This document shows, in pieces, positions 33,121-45,567 of a stretch of 64,000 nucleotides of DNA (position 1 is the stretch's first letter; every line of letters begins with the position of its first letter). The notes beneath the pieces are model-generated. The model did not search any database and was not told the origin of the DNA. It was given only the letters and a program-made list of their open reading frames with translations. The position numbers were made by a program, and so were the translations under genes. The stretch comes from Chamaecyparis obtusa (lineage: Eukaryota > Streptophyta > Pinopsida > Cupressales > Cupressaceae): positions 1,015,001-1,079,000 of the forward strand of contig BSBK01001869.1 in assembly GCA_027943335.1 (NCBI GenBank), read 5' to 3'.

Positions 33121-34475
33121 ATCATGGTAGGTGCACCAATTCCACCTCAAGAACTATTTGCCCATACTAACTAGCAAAGTGGAAGATTGGAAGATTCTAT
33201 AAATAAGGCTAGTAGCTCTAGTATGTATAAGAATACTTGTCATTCGATACTTGACAGACTCATTAGAATTAGGGATGACATTGATAGTACTACTCACTAT
33301 TCAGTAGATGCTATAGAGGCCATACTTGAGAGGAAGAGACGAGAGGTTTGTTTAGGCATTTCTCTTTCTGAGGTACAAGGTGTAGTGCCCAAAGAGACCT
33401 TGAAAAAAGAAGCTTTCCCATTTTATGTTGATCATAAGTATAGGGAGGGTTATCAGGTTACTAGGTGTCAAGATCTAGCTATGATAGCATTGATATACCC
33501 ATGATTTCTTGTTTTCTATGGTCATTATCCAAATAATGACCAAATTGCACTTTATTTTGCACAATAGCTTTTTCCTTAGGTTCTTTTAGGGAGGCTCATG
33601 AATTACACTAATTTTCCATCATATCTAGGATAGGGGCATAGTAGATTGGCTGATAGAGATGCTTATCATCAACCTGACCATTCATTACAAGCACAAAAGG
33701 CCATTATTGGTCAGAGGGAACCTACTATAGCTCCTTCTTTGGGTCCCATAATAGATGACATTGTTCATAGCACCCAGCTTCGAGCAGTGATTGATGGAGT
33801 TGGGGACATTGTAGCAACTACCAGATCCATATCTAGTAATCAAGTTGGGTAGTATTTGATGTCTTGATGACACTCTAGATCCTCAGTTGAAGAATCCTCT
33901 AGTAGGACCTCAGATGAAATCTATAGTGTAGCAAACATCCCTTTCACTTGCCATCCTAGAGGGACTCGCAAGAGAGATGGCATGAGTTACGTTGACTACG
34001 TTGGTTGAGGATCTTTTGGACACATACACATGTATAGTAACAGACCATGATATCTATCTATTAGATGTTAGAGATCATGTGGGTACTATCAAATACACTC
34101 AACTACATCCTTCTCATCACCCACACTGTGGCCATAGTGGAACTGCCCATGAGGATCCACCCACAAACCACTCTATTATTTTAGAGGGAGAGGGATAGCG
34201 TACAAACCCTTCAATGAGTGCAGCGTGCCAATCCTCTAATGTTGTCCTTGAGGATGTTGACTTCAGCATGATGACTATGGGTTACATGTATTAGTTGCCA
34301 TGTGATTATTCAAATTCCATGCCATCTCATTTGGTCAGTCTGTTGCATTCATCATTAGTGGAACATGTGTCGACCAGTTATGTTGTAGATGTAGAGTTGA
34401 GCGTGGATGAGGCCCAACAAAATCTTGATGCCTTGGTTGAAACAATTGAGGCTATGGAGTCTAAGTACTATTAGG
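33121..34475 (+). pseudogene. Decayed reading frame of unknown function
   Basis: Not recognised. A plus-strand frame can be followed from the ATG at 33124 through 33187-33504, 33646-33852 and 33992-34198 to about 34475, with several stops and frame changes. The product is polar, with an acidic helical start (RLIRIRDDIDS...IEAILERKRRE near 33260-33340) and a His/Pro-rich middle (33660-33690; 34100-34170). There are no pol, gag or transposase motifs, and LTRs around it were not found. It could be a dead host gene, a gene with introns I cannot place, or an old element ORF. Confidence 0.3.
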
Positions 34476-35046
34476 TGACACCATCTACATAGGTAAATCT
34501 TATTTTTAAAGTTACAAACTAAATTTGCAAACTTTCATAGCATGTAAATTTACTTTTTAATTTGATTGATATGATATCATGTGTATTATATATATGATTT
34601 TTTTAGGGGGAGATGCCTCTTGTTACTCCTTCGTTGAGGCCTGATCATGTACATCATTGAGACTTACTTGATGATGACATCAATAGTGGATAAGTGATTT
34701 TTAAATTTATTGAAGTGTACATGTATAATTTATATCACTTTATATATATTTATTGCTTAGATACATGTAATTTATATCACTTTCTCTATACAAGGCTTGA
34801 CACGTCCTTTACAACATGATATTCATTCTGGGGACCACTTAGAAAGGAGTCATCATGATGATTCCTAGGTTTTTGATCCATCTAGCTAGTACATAGACGC
34901 TTTCATCTTAGTTCTAGAGACACTTTATATGTTTTTTTCATCTACACACATTATGTATTTGATGTTATATTTTATCTCTAGAATCTATGTCTAATTGACT
35001 TGTTACATTTGATATTATTTAATCTGTACACTTTTGATATATGTTT
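34476..35046. other. No gene recognised
   Basis: AT-rich sequence without a supported frame on either strand. Confidence 0.3.
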
Positions 35047-35370
35047 GATGATTGAAATGTTATATGTTTGATGATCTAGGAACTAAACTTGATCTATGAT
35101 TGATGTTTGACATGCTATACTTGATCTATGTTTGATGATTGAGATGTTATATGTTTGATGATCTAGGAACTATAATTGATCTATGATTGCTATTTGACAT
35201 GCTATACTTGATCTATGTTTGATGATGGGCATGTTATATGTTTGACATCATGTAATTTATATACATTTTGTGATCCAAGTTATATGTTTGACATCATGTA
35301 ATTTATATACATTTTATGATCCAAGTTATATGTTTGACATGTAATTTATAATATACATTTGATCAAGTAG
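35047..35370. repeat. Tandem repeats: 87-bp unit (2.3 copies) followed by 46-bp unit (2.5 copies)
   Basis: 87-bp units start at 35047, 35134 and 35221 (the third is partial), each with GATGAT(T)G...TGTTATATGTTTGA. They pass into 46-bp units of TTATATGTTTGACATCATG from about 35234. The two arrays share the TTATATGTTTGA core. Confidence 0.85.
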
Positions 35371-35399
35371 AAATTATATGTATTTGATTGTAGTTATTT

Positions 35400-35678
35400 C
35401 ATCTAGGTCCCCTTAAGATGTGTCCTAATTAATCAACTATACAAAAAAAGTATTACAATATATGCATGTACACATTATTAAGATGAGTAATAAATCATCC
35501 TCTTAAGACATACATTTAAATTGGGACCAGTATTAAATCATCCTCTTAAGATGTGCGATACATTCAAATTGAAATAAGTATTAATATCACGCATACATTC
35601 AAATTGAGATAAGTATTAAATCATACCCGTAAGACGTGCCCTAATTAATAAAATATATAAACAAAGCATTGTCATATC
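35400..35678. repeat. Degenerate tandem repeat flanking element E (left part)
   Basis: Diverged units built of CCTCTTAAGA(C/T)GTGC, ACATTCAAATTGAGA and TAAGTATTAAATCATCC. The same units continue on the other side of element E (56397-56510), so E split this array. Confidence 0.75.
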
Positions 35679-36641
35679 TGTTAGCACTTAAACCTACAAA
35701 TGATTAAAATATTCAGGAAATTCACTGAACACAAGAATCATACACTCCCAACAGCCGCATCCAACACAATTTAAATGCTAAGGTACTAAGGCTTCAGGCC
35801 TTCTTCACTTTGATTAAAACTCAGGCGGGTTTACCTATAATAATTCACTATTTTCAAGTAAACTTCAAATTGCGAATCAATTCCTTCAATGCTATACTAT
35901 CTTCTTCTCAAAATTAACTCAATAAAGCATCACTACTCTGAGGATTGCCCAAATTATCTTGATACAAAGCACCATAATAAAAATTATAATTGAAATAGCA
36001 TGGAATAGTGGCATAAGGACATTCATCCTTCTTTTTCCGAGTTAAACTCAATGAAGGATAACCTCTCTCAAGTGCTTCTTTAAAGCATTATAAAATTGAT
36101 CTATGAATTTAACATAGTCAATACAATTCAGAAACATACAAATGAAAGTAAATTGAAATGTTTTTTGATATTTTGGTAGTGAAAAGATGCAAATCAAGGT
36201 AAAACCAGTGCATTATTCATTGCATCAGAATCAAAACTTAACATCTACAGAATCCTATTAATCACAAAGATATTGGAACTTAAATGAATGCCTAATAGCT
36301 CATTATCCCGATTCCCAGCCCTGCCATCAAATCTATGTATAGATCTTTACTTCCCAGAGACCTCCCTAAATATTTACTCTCTCCTTGAGAGAAACTTTGA
36401 GCTCAACCCCTATATTCATCTTATAAACAACACATTAAAGAGCCTTACTAATTAGTGCATAAGAAAAAAAAGAATCCATACACAAAGACAACCAGAGATA
36501 GCAATGAAGTCCCAATGTATTTGTATTAATTTTCAACTGTATCCATATAAATTTCACCAAAAAATTCAAAGAATTCAGATTCTATTTTCAGTACTCTCTT
36601 TACAAAAACTTTCACCGCCCCCAAAAAGAGCAAAAACTTGC

Positions 36642-36649
36642 TATTTATA
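36642..36649 (-). promoter_or_regulatory. TATA box in left LTR of element E
   Basis: The minus strand reads GAGGTATAAATAGCAAG, a perfect plant-type TATA box, about 400 bp after the end of the U3 frame. The same box is in the other LTR. Confidence 0.7.
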
Positions 36650-37047
36650 CCTCTAGCCATCTTGGAATCCTTGAAAGGATGCAACAAGCTTCAGATGGCT
36701 AGGAAAATGACTTGCACTACAGACAAAAAGTACAAACCATAATGACAATGACTAGAAAAATAGAAAGTAGTTCAAAACTACTAGCACCTTTACAAGTGGC
36801 ACCTTTGTTTGAGGATATTTCAAAGCAGTTAATTCATTTGTTGCATGAATGATGACCACCATTATAGCCTAACTTACTTCATCCTTTGTTTGGTACATGC
36901 TCTCCCTGGAATTCTGGATCATGTGCCATGTGTACTTTATTCTTCTTCTTCCAACACTAGGACAACTAGCTTCTTCTTTTTCCTCTTTGTCATTTTGTCC
37001 CATGCTACCACATCATCATTAGATGGCCAATTGTAGGCCTACAATTC

Positions 37048-40000
37048 CTATAATGACTTGATCTGTAGGTCCCACATGGAATCAGTTATACCTTTAACCT
37101 CTACCATAAACCATATGCAATAACCTTCAACCTTAAATAAACTATCAATTATACCATTGCATCCCTCCAAGTCTAAGGCATTGTCACTATTAAGGAAAGC
37201 TTCTTGTTTAATTATTAACCAATCCATAGATGTCTTCCATTTCTGCACTGACTACACTTCCATCATCATTGTACATAGAAGGCAAGTACTTACTGTAATC
37301 CTTGTCAAACATAGCCAACTTGGCTTTTATCTGGTTAGACTTTCCTTTAAAAAACTTTGAGATAACACTCACCAAACCAATCTTTTCATAAACTTCTGTC
37401 ACTACCTTAGGGATATAAGGCCTATGCTCCTCCAAAGCATCAAGCTTTTCAAACAATAAAATCCTCCCTGACCATACACTGAATAGTGGCTTCAAAGTGG
37501 TTAGTGACTCATTCACCTTATCATTGGCCTTGTGTAGCAGACTAACTGATTCATGGACTAATTCCATCTTCTCTTTTATTATGTTTTTCCTATATTGTAC
37601 AATCTTTGTTATGGTATCTAAGGATGCATCCAGTCTTATTTTCTCTAAGTCCTCAGTAGGCTTATCAGGAACTTCTGCATTTTTTTGAGGAGAAGCATCA
37701 ATTTTCAAAGAAGGGGGAGGGACTACCTTTGAAGCTTCTTCAATCTTGGCTTTCAAATCCTCAAGTTCATCCTCCATCTTTTTAATCATCATAAGTTTTA
37801 GGTCCCTATCCTTTGCAACCTTCATTAAATTCTCAAACAATTTGTCATACCTCTCTAACAATTGGATGGTTTTGGCTTCATTGAGGTGAGAAAACTGTAC
37901 AACTGCCTTTGATACCTAAAGATCAGTAGTGTTTTACACAGTCCACACAATCTTGTCTCCCTCCATCTTATCTTCAATGCTTACTAAGGCTGGCTTCTGA
38001 GTTCTAGGGGCCATAAACCAAAGTGCAACAACTTGTGATTTGGGGTCATAACCACTCTCTCCGATTACATCATCTATCTGTACTTCATATGCAAAGCTCC
38101 CCTCTAGCTACTTTCTAATTTGATCGATGATGAAGGTAGAGGTCAAGTCCAATCCAGGAGTTAGAAGCATGCCGCTTGATTTAACCATCTCTCTTGCCTC
38201 TTCTATAGTAATCCTCTCAAGACTGGGATCATATGATGTCAGGGCCCTCATAGTTTCTTCACTTGGTTTCATTCCTTTAGGCAGGGACCTTCTCACTTCA
38301 TCTTGCTTCCTCCAAATGAGGAAATCCTTAAATTCTTTTCTTTTGATGAACTGGTCATCACTGAGAAACTCTTCTTGATAAATTTCTCTTTCATCTATTC
38401 CCATCAATAAGGGTAAATCCCCTTCTTTTCATACAATTTTATTTCCATCCCTAATGGCCTTTCTCAATTGATGGTGATAAGCCCTATAACTAGGCATAAG
38501 AGCTGAAGCAATGTCAGTTACCTTCTCTTTCTTTCTCACCTTTGAAGACTCACCAGCCTCAAGCCTCTATTTTTTCAAAGGTGGCTCAGAAGTAGCCCTT
38601 GCTTCCTGTTGTTCTTGAGTCAAGTCAATTATTGGTGCATCCTCTCATTGAGGTGGGCTACTACCCTCCTAAGATTCATCAGTGAATTCCTCAAGATTAG
38701 AAGTAGAATAATCTCTTGGCACATCTGATTTCACCACAAGCATCCCCTCTAATTGGTTAGACAGGGTGCCATGCATCTCTATCATCTTTTCCATTCTTTG
38801 CAAATATGGGAGCTCAGGGAAATAACCACCAAAAGGAATTCCTTCCCTCTTCATTCTGGCCTCTATTTCTAGCATATCAAATTATTTGGTCCATCTTCTT
38901 CCTACTTCATCTAAGTCCAACATATTTCTTATTACATCCTCCTCATCTAGGCCCTCATGCTCTCTAATTGTTCCAATGTTAGGAATCAAAGTCATCTTGG
39001 CAACCTTGATGAAACCCTCAGAATCAACATACCAGCAAGTACCTATAGCCATTTTGAAGTGATTGAGCCATCTACTAACCTGGTCCAGTGCTCTTTTTCC
39101 AATCAAGTAGCTACCAATTATGAATTGCCTCAGTGTGAAGGTACCCTTCCTATGAGGTGCTAGGTGCTCTTTGTCAGTCCATATTAATTGCCAGATGAAT
39201 TCCATCATAGCAACCCTAGGAGGTGCAAAATTAGGAATAAGTGTGGAGGTTGGGGAAACCATAAACTCTGATGACTGTGAAGGTGTTCCCTAGGTATAAA
39301 TCTCCCCAATTGTGGTTTCCTGACCATTTATCCTCAAATTGCATCGGCCTCAACACCCTCAAAACCTTGGTTGACAGCCTTACCACATTTGTTCCCAACA
39401 TCAGAAGAATAGGATGCACAAAATAATTCTAGAAAATAGAGAAGTTACACTCATTGGATGTATAATTCTAGGCTCTTAACCAATATTGCACTAGATTAGG
39501 AATACCTTCAAAAGAAGTCCTTATTTTCAACATTCTTGCATCAAGTTTTTTGACATGGTGGTACAAAATTAAATGCATAAGGAGGGAATGATGGATGAAC
39601 CTAATAGGTCTTGTATTCTCCTTAATAGACACAAACCCCTCATGCATCCTATCAATTACATACTGGATATAATCATAATCAATATTGGTGTGGGAGTTCT
39701 GAAGATCTAGGATTATCATTAACAATTCAGGAGGCATTGTTTCTTCATCACCATCTACCCTAGAACCTGACACAACCCATGACACAAGAATTTCATGTAA
39801 TGACAAAGGGATGAAAATTGATAAGGGGCGTTCATACTTGCTACGAGGGGGGCTATGTACTTGGATTGCTTAGGCATATGTTTGATTATCTAGCTCTTTA
39901 CCGACCCAATATTATTGGCATATTTATGCCTTTATTTTTTCAAATCTATTTCAGTGGATGAAGAAGCATAGAAATCAAATGCCTTTATGAATGACCCCCT

Positions 40001-40399
40001 ATCCAAGGAAATAAAAATAGACTGGTGATCACACCTAATGGTTTTTGAGATGGGGTCATACAACCTAGCTAGCTCAATGATTAAATCAACATCCAAAAAC
40101 ACATTAGGTACAATTAGCTTTGCCATTTCCAATGCCCAAGCATTACAAATAGGTATAGCCTTTTGCCTATTTTTATAGAAGTATGAGAATATGGTAAAAC
40201 TTAAGCCAGAAGGTGTGATAGGGTCTCTACATTTGTCCATAAGGTCCTCAAACACCGTGTCAATGGCCTTCTTATTTTGATTTGTACCAGGAAGTAGCCT
40301 AACAAACTCATCTAAATAATTTGGTTTTCCTTTCTCTTCTCCGCTTTGCTCTTTTGTAGCTCCAATAGATGATGTTGCACTCACCTCTAGATGAGTCAT
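37048..40399 (-). pseudogene. U3-encoded long ORF, copy in the left (3') LTR of element E
   Basis: Same gene as 50987-54345, in the 3' LTR, so 3' of pol in the genomic RNA. ATG at 40399 (reading MTHLEVSATSS). The main frame holds 40399-39932, 39262-38882, 38875-38669, 38407-38108 and 37861-37208; a shifted segment covers 39806-39231. A 2-base deletion near 37245 moves the end to another frame, in which the shared TAG at 37048-37050 is reached. The breaks here are mostly not those of the right copy, so the gene was probably open when the element inserted. Pol ends at 42614, about 2.2 kb upstream of the ATG. The homology by eye to ORF2 of element B is in the parts at about 40055-40105 and 39580-39690. 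Confidence 0.7.
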
Positions 40400-40839
40400 T
40401 TTGATGGATTAGAAATTCATAGCACTGCAACCTTTTTCACTTCTCACTCTCTGCTTCAGCACCAACAATCACAATTGCCTTCAGAATGATTATGCACAGA
40501 AATCAATGAAGTCATGTCTATATAGTCTCAAGAATTGAATGTGTACAATTGCTAAATCACAATGAATCCTAGCTAAGTAACTTCCACATTCAATTCTACA
40601 TACTAGCAAATTTTGAATCAAGCTAGCCATGGCGTGGATGCTAGAAGGATGATTTAAAAAATCAAGAAAAAGTGCAAGAGCAATGATCACAACTTTTGCA
40701 TTAAAACCCTGATTAATGACAAAAACCCTCATTAAAACCTGATTGGATGGCTGTTCACTTTTTTCCAGCTTTGCAAAGTACTTTTTCCATGTCGCAACAA
40801 CTTAAAACATTAACTGGCATGAAAACTTAATCAGACATG

Positions 40840-42200
40840 ATTCAGAGAACCAACGAACAAAGGAACTCATGTTCTCTAAAAGAAATGCTAATCCAGGGTT
40901 AAGATTGGAGATCTAGCAACAAAGCCATTCATAGAATCTCAGAAAGAATTCTTAACTCATGACTTCATCTAGAGATTCAGTGACCACTGTTGATCCCAAA
41001 GATGATCAACGGTCCTTAGACTATCCTTGATAACTCACCATGACCTTGCTGCAATCAGAGATCAAGCGACTGATGGCAATCTCACATTCTTAGAACACTC
41101 TTAATAACCGTGGTTATACTCAGAGAACAAGCGACCAAAGACTTCACCAATTCTCGCAATCATTTCCTTAACTCAATAGTTATCTGGAGAATCAGTGAAC
41201 AAAGGATTTCGTAAACCCATGAAATATAGCACTTTCACCACAGTCACATCTGGAGAACCAGTGAACAATTAAATCTTTGATTTTTAGAAAGTCAAACTTA
41301 ACTCTTGGTTTATCTCATGATTTAGCGAACAAGGCTATCTCACATTCTCAAAAAGAAATGCTTAACTCTAGTCAGGCTTTGAGATTGAGTGAATAACCTA
41401 TATGTCCAATTCGTTGAATGATTTTCATGCCTTAGGTTATATCTTGAGATTAAGTGTTGACCGTAGATCCTAGGAGCAATCAGCGGCTGTCACTAATTCG
41501 CTGGATCCAATAGACCTTTACCTTTTAATTATGATAATTAGTGACCAAAGGATTCACTTAATCTCCCAAAGTCATCAAACTTAACCCTTTTATTCTGAGA
41601 ATGCATGACTGGAGAAGACACATACCAACCTTGCTTTGTTCGCCAAGTCACGGAAAGATTTGGAGCATCACTAACTGACTCTGAGATCCCATGAACACTT
41701 CACTCGCGTAGTCGCCAAATAAATTAGAGCATTGTCACCTCTTCTCAAGATCAAGAGACTAGAGTAAACTTTATCTCCCACCAAATTCCTTTGTCAAAGC
41801 CACCAAACTTAGAGATTATGAAAATATGACTAAGTCGCTAGATCGCCAAATGTCTTTGTGTAGGACCCAATCTTTGTGAAATTAAAACATGACCGCCGAT
41901 TGCAGAGATGATCAATGACATTCACTTGATCACTCAAATATGTTGAACTTAGCTTCCCTATTAAGAGAATAGGAGATAACCACCACACCAATTTTCTAGA
42001 TGTTTCAAAGAAACTGCCAAGAATCAAGGGAATAGGAGATTGCACAGTCGCTAAATTGTTGGATGATAACACTAATCATGACATAAACTGTGAGATTCAG
42101 TGACTAAGGGAAACTTAACAAAGGATTCACACCATCACCAATTTTCTAGAAGACTTAGAGACAAGGAAAAACATTGAGCAACTTAGTGAACAAGGAAAAA
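40840..42200 (-). repeat. Diverged ~65-bp repeat zone in U3 of the left LTR
   Basis: About 1.35 kb of strongly diverged units with a core like GAGAATCAGTGAACAAAGG or GAGATTAAGTG, followed by CTTAACTC, recurring every 60-70 bp (clear units near 41190, 41255, 41320, 41385). The right LTR has the same zone at 54780-56160. Confidence 0.65.
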
Positions 42201-42613
42201 TGACCACATGCAAAAAGGAAAACTTAAGTGACCCAAAAAGTACGCGTGAAAAGATAGAACTAGGGAACACTTAAAATTAACCAAAGAGTTAACCAATTTA
42301 GGGAAAAAACATCTAAGGTAAGAGTTCAAGACACAAATATGACAAGTTTTGACAAGCTCTAAAACCCTAAACCAGATGAAGACATGAGTAGGGACACTTG
42401 AAGAAAAACTTAGAGCACAAGCCTCAGAAAACCTAAAATATGCCCAATAGTGGCTCTATCTGAGGATGCTTGAATGAAAGTTCATAGAAAGGAACCATGA
42501 ATCTTTGGATAGCATACCACAAAACCTTAACCTAAAATAGGAAGCAAACATATGACAAAAGAAAACACACCTATACATATATACATACCTACTATGCATG
42601 GAAAGATTTAGAA

Positions 42614-43848
42614 TCAACTGAAGAAATACTTCAAGAATTGTCCATGCACTGGCAAGTCCTGTTCCTCACCATTCAAATTTCTCAGGTAGTATGAATCCTT
42701 TCCATGAATCTGATGAATAATAAAAGGTCCTAGCCACAAGGATTCAAACTTTTTATGCTTTCCTTTATCCTCAGCTCTAGCATTCCATTGTAGAACCATG
42801 TCATTTGGTTGGAATTTTCTAGTTGTGGCTCTTTTGTCAAAGAGATATTTCATTTTATGCTGCAATTTTACATTCTCCTTTTGACCTTCTCTTCTAATCT
42901 CATCCAAATCTATTAGTTGAATCATTCTATCCTGCAATGGATCATTGACTTCTATCTCTTCTTCTCTTATGAATTGGTAGATAAGCAACAAATTATTTAC
43001 AGGGAGCCTAGACTTCACACCATATACCATTTCAAAAGGAGACTTACCTATTGCCGTCTTTTCAACAATTCTATCAACCCATAAAGCCAATTTCAATTTC
43101 ACATGCCACATCCTTTTGTTCTTTTCTAGGGTCTTTTTTAGAATTTGCAGAATACTCTTATTACTAGATTATGCCTGCCCATTTGCTTGTGGATGGTAAG
43201 GGGATGAATATGACATAAATGTTCTCATCTTAGTACAAAAATCAGTAAATTCTTGGGACCTAAAATTCATAGCATTGTCCATTACTAGTTTCAGGGGAAC
43301 CCCAAACCTAGTAACTATGTTATTCATCAAAAATTCAATAACTACTGTAATGGTTGCTTTTTTAGTTGGAATGGCCTCTATCAACTTGGTAAAATAATTA
43401 GTGGCCACCAAAATGTGATTATGCCCTCCACTGGATTTCTCTGAGAACTCCCCAATAAAATCCATGCCCCACATAGCAAAAGGAGCTTCTGCAACTACAG
43501 GGTTCAATAGCAATGGGTATCTTTGAACAAGATTGGCCAGTAATATCCAGCCCTTAGAATTTTGTGGGCTATAGATCTAGCTGAATGTTGCCCTCCACAC
43601 AACCTAGAGTGCATTTCTTTTAAAACCTTTTCAGATTGATACTGATCTAGACATAAGAGCAACATTCCATCATTATCTTTCCAAAACAAGTCACCTTGTA
43701 TCAATACATACCTTTGAGCCTGCAACCTCAAGCTCCTTCTTTGGTTTTCATTCAAATCCTGTGGACAAGCATCATACTTGAGAAAGTGAACAATGTTAGT
43801 ATACCATGGTTGCATCTCAATGCTCGTCACATTTCCACCAATGGCCAC
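42614..43848 (-). pseudogene. pol: Integrase of element E
   Basis: Three pieces. Zinc-binding part 43848-43504 (HSRLCGGQHSARSIAHKILRAGYYWP; the CxxC pair is just past the frame change). Catalytic core 43513-43169 (MWGMDFIGEF with first Asp, LVMDNAMNF with second Asp, YHPQANGQA). C-terminal part 43168-42614 (MWHVKLKLALWVDR, FEMVYGVKSRLPVN, FESLWLGPFIIHQIHG, similar to the GPY/F domain). The codon for the third catalytic residue, Glu after NGQA, is a TAA at 43169-43171, a one-base change from GAA. No chromodomain follows. About 165 bp of non-coding sequence separate the stop from the LTR. Confidence 0.87.
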
Positions 43849-43922
43849 ATTATTTACTTATACAAGATCCACGTTCTCCTCTGTCATAAGCTTTGCAAGT
43901 CCCATACCTCTCACAAGCTTAG

Positions 43923-44363
43923 TTATGTGAAGTTCAATGTCAAATTCTTGAATCCTATTGATCCATTTACACCTTTTTCCAATAACTTCATTTGACTCAA
44001 AATATCTTTTACTGCTGCATGAGGTACATATGCATTTACCTTAGCACATACTAGATAAGGTCTGAAAGCCTCAACCACCTTAACTAGTGCATATTCCTTC
44101 TTCTCCATTAATTCATAGTTAAGCTCAGTAGACTGCAATGATTTACTGAAAAACACAATAGGGTGTTCAAACCCTTCTTCATCTTTTTGTAACAAAATAG
44201 CTGCAATTGTATGAAAAGATGCAAAAGAAAATAGAGAAAAGGGCTTTGAATAGTCAAGGGATATTAAAATAGGAGCCTCTTGGATTGCTTGTTTAATTTT
44301 TTCAAAAGCATGTTGAGTCTCACAGTTCCAGTCAAACTTAGCATCTTTCTTCAAAAGTTTCAC
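43923..44363 (-). pseudogene. pol: Original RNase H domain of element E, degenerate
   Basis: Follows RT. Starts FDWNCETQHAFEKIKQAI and has ILLQKDEEGFEHPIVFFSKS and ELNYELMEKKEYALVKVVE, clearly RNase H of the gypsy type. The first catalytic Asp (normally in L-Y-T-D-A-S) is absent: the strip reads LFSFASFHTIAAILLQ. In related plant elements with a second RNase H this domain is also degenerate, so the loss is probably ancestral rather than recent decay. Confidence 0.78.
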
Positions 44364-44379
44364 AATAGGTTTGACTAGT

Positions 44380-45450
44380 TCTATAAAATTGGCAATAAAC
44401 CTCCTGAAAAAATTAATCTATCCTAGAAAATACTGCACACCCTCAATATTTTTGGGAGGAAGGACCTTTCGGATTGCTTCCACTCTTTTTGGATCAATTC
44501 TAACACCTTCTTTTGACACTATGTGACCAAGCAATTTTCCCTCAGTTATAGAACATTGACACTTCTTGGGGTTTAGTGAGATGCCAAATTCCAAAGCCTT
44601 GACAATAACTTTCTCCAAATGTTTACAGTGATCTTTAGCTTTCTTAGAGTAGGCAGTTAGATCATCTTGATACATAACCATTAGGATATTTATCAATTCC
44701 TTAAAAGCAACATCCATTGCTCTTTGAAAAGTTGCTCCAGCATTTTTCAAGCCAAAGGGCATGCAAACATATACATAAGTCCCCCAAGGGGTAGTGAATG
44801 TTGTCTTGAATTTTTCAGACTCTTTAACAAAAAATTGGTTGTACCCTGAGAACCCATCCATCATAGACAATAACTCATAGCTAGTTACCCTATGTAGCAT
44901 TGCTTCCATGTTAGGCAATCCATAATTGTCTTTGAGTGATGCTACATTTAAGTTCCTGAGATCAACACAGAGTCATGTCACCATTCTTTTTTCTCACTGG
45001 TACAAGGTTAGAGACCCAAGAAGAATGCCTAATAGGCTCAATGATACCAGCATCTCTCAATTTTGTTAGTTTAGCCTGCATCTTTGTAGCTAGTAAAGGG
45101 TTGATGGGTCTTTGTTTCTGTCTAAATGGCTTGGTTTCTTCTTTTAAAGGGATCTCATGTTGAAACATATCATCTCTATATGCTTTGAGATCATTATAAG
45201 ACCAAGCAAACACATGCTTGTATCTCTTCAATAGTCTTATCAAATTTCCTCTAACTTCTCTGCTCAATTTCTTCCCAATATACACCATTTGAGGGGAGGT
45301 TTCAGAACCTAGGTTTACTTCCTCCAAGTCTTCCATTTTTGTGTTAGACTTTTGAGACAAGTGTCCATCATTTATCTTGAACATTCCTTCTAACTCCACT
45401 AACCCTTTTGGTATATGATTTGAAGGTAATTGTACTATTTCATTTCCCAT
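44380..45450 (-). pseudogene. pol: Reverse transcriptase of element E
   Basis: Two open pieces, 45450-44962 and 44918-44418, in different frames. The first carries the linker (SNHIPKGLVELEGMF), FAWSYNDLKAY and the RT start LRDAGIIEPIRHSSWVSNLV...KKNGDMTLC. The second has MMDGFSGYNQ (first catalytic Asp), TPWGTYVYVCMPFGLKNAG, and the active-site box MYQDDLTAYSKK (YQDD instead of the usual YLDD or YVDD), then GISLNPKKCQC and GHIVSKEGVRIDP. The frame change near 44940 falls in the RLCVDFR/LN region. Confidence 0.85.
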
Positions 45451-45567
45451 AATGCACTCTTTTCCCTCAACATACTAGTGTGTTTCATTGAAGTCTATTT
45501 GTTGCCCATCATACTGATCTAGGCCTTGAAGGAATCTAAGGATATCAAAATAATCCTCAAATAATTG

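Larger units (their letters stand above)
35679..42449 (-). repeat. Left LTR (3' LTR) of element E
   Basis: Starts TGTTAGCACTTAAACC and ends CCCAATA (CA changed to TA). It contains, in minus-strand order, a diverged ~65-bp repeat zone (42200-40840), the U3 reading frame (40399-37048), a TATA box TATAAATA (36642-36649), and about 1 kb of R-U5. It differs from the right LTR by many scattered, mostly transition, substitutions (by eye several percent). Confidence 0.92.

Noticed and set aside
37497..38378. Plus-strand frames within the left LTR of element E
   Set aside because: Antisense shadows of the U3 gene, and not matched by equally long frames at every corresponding place in the other LTR.
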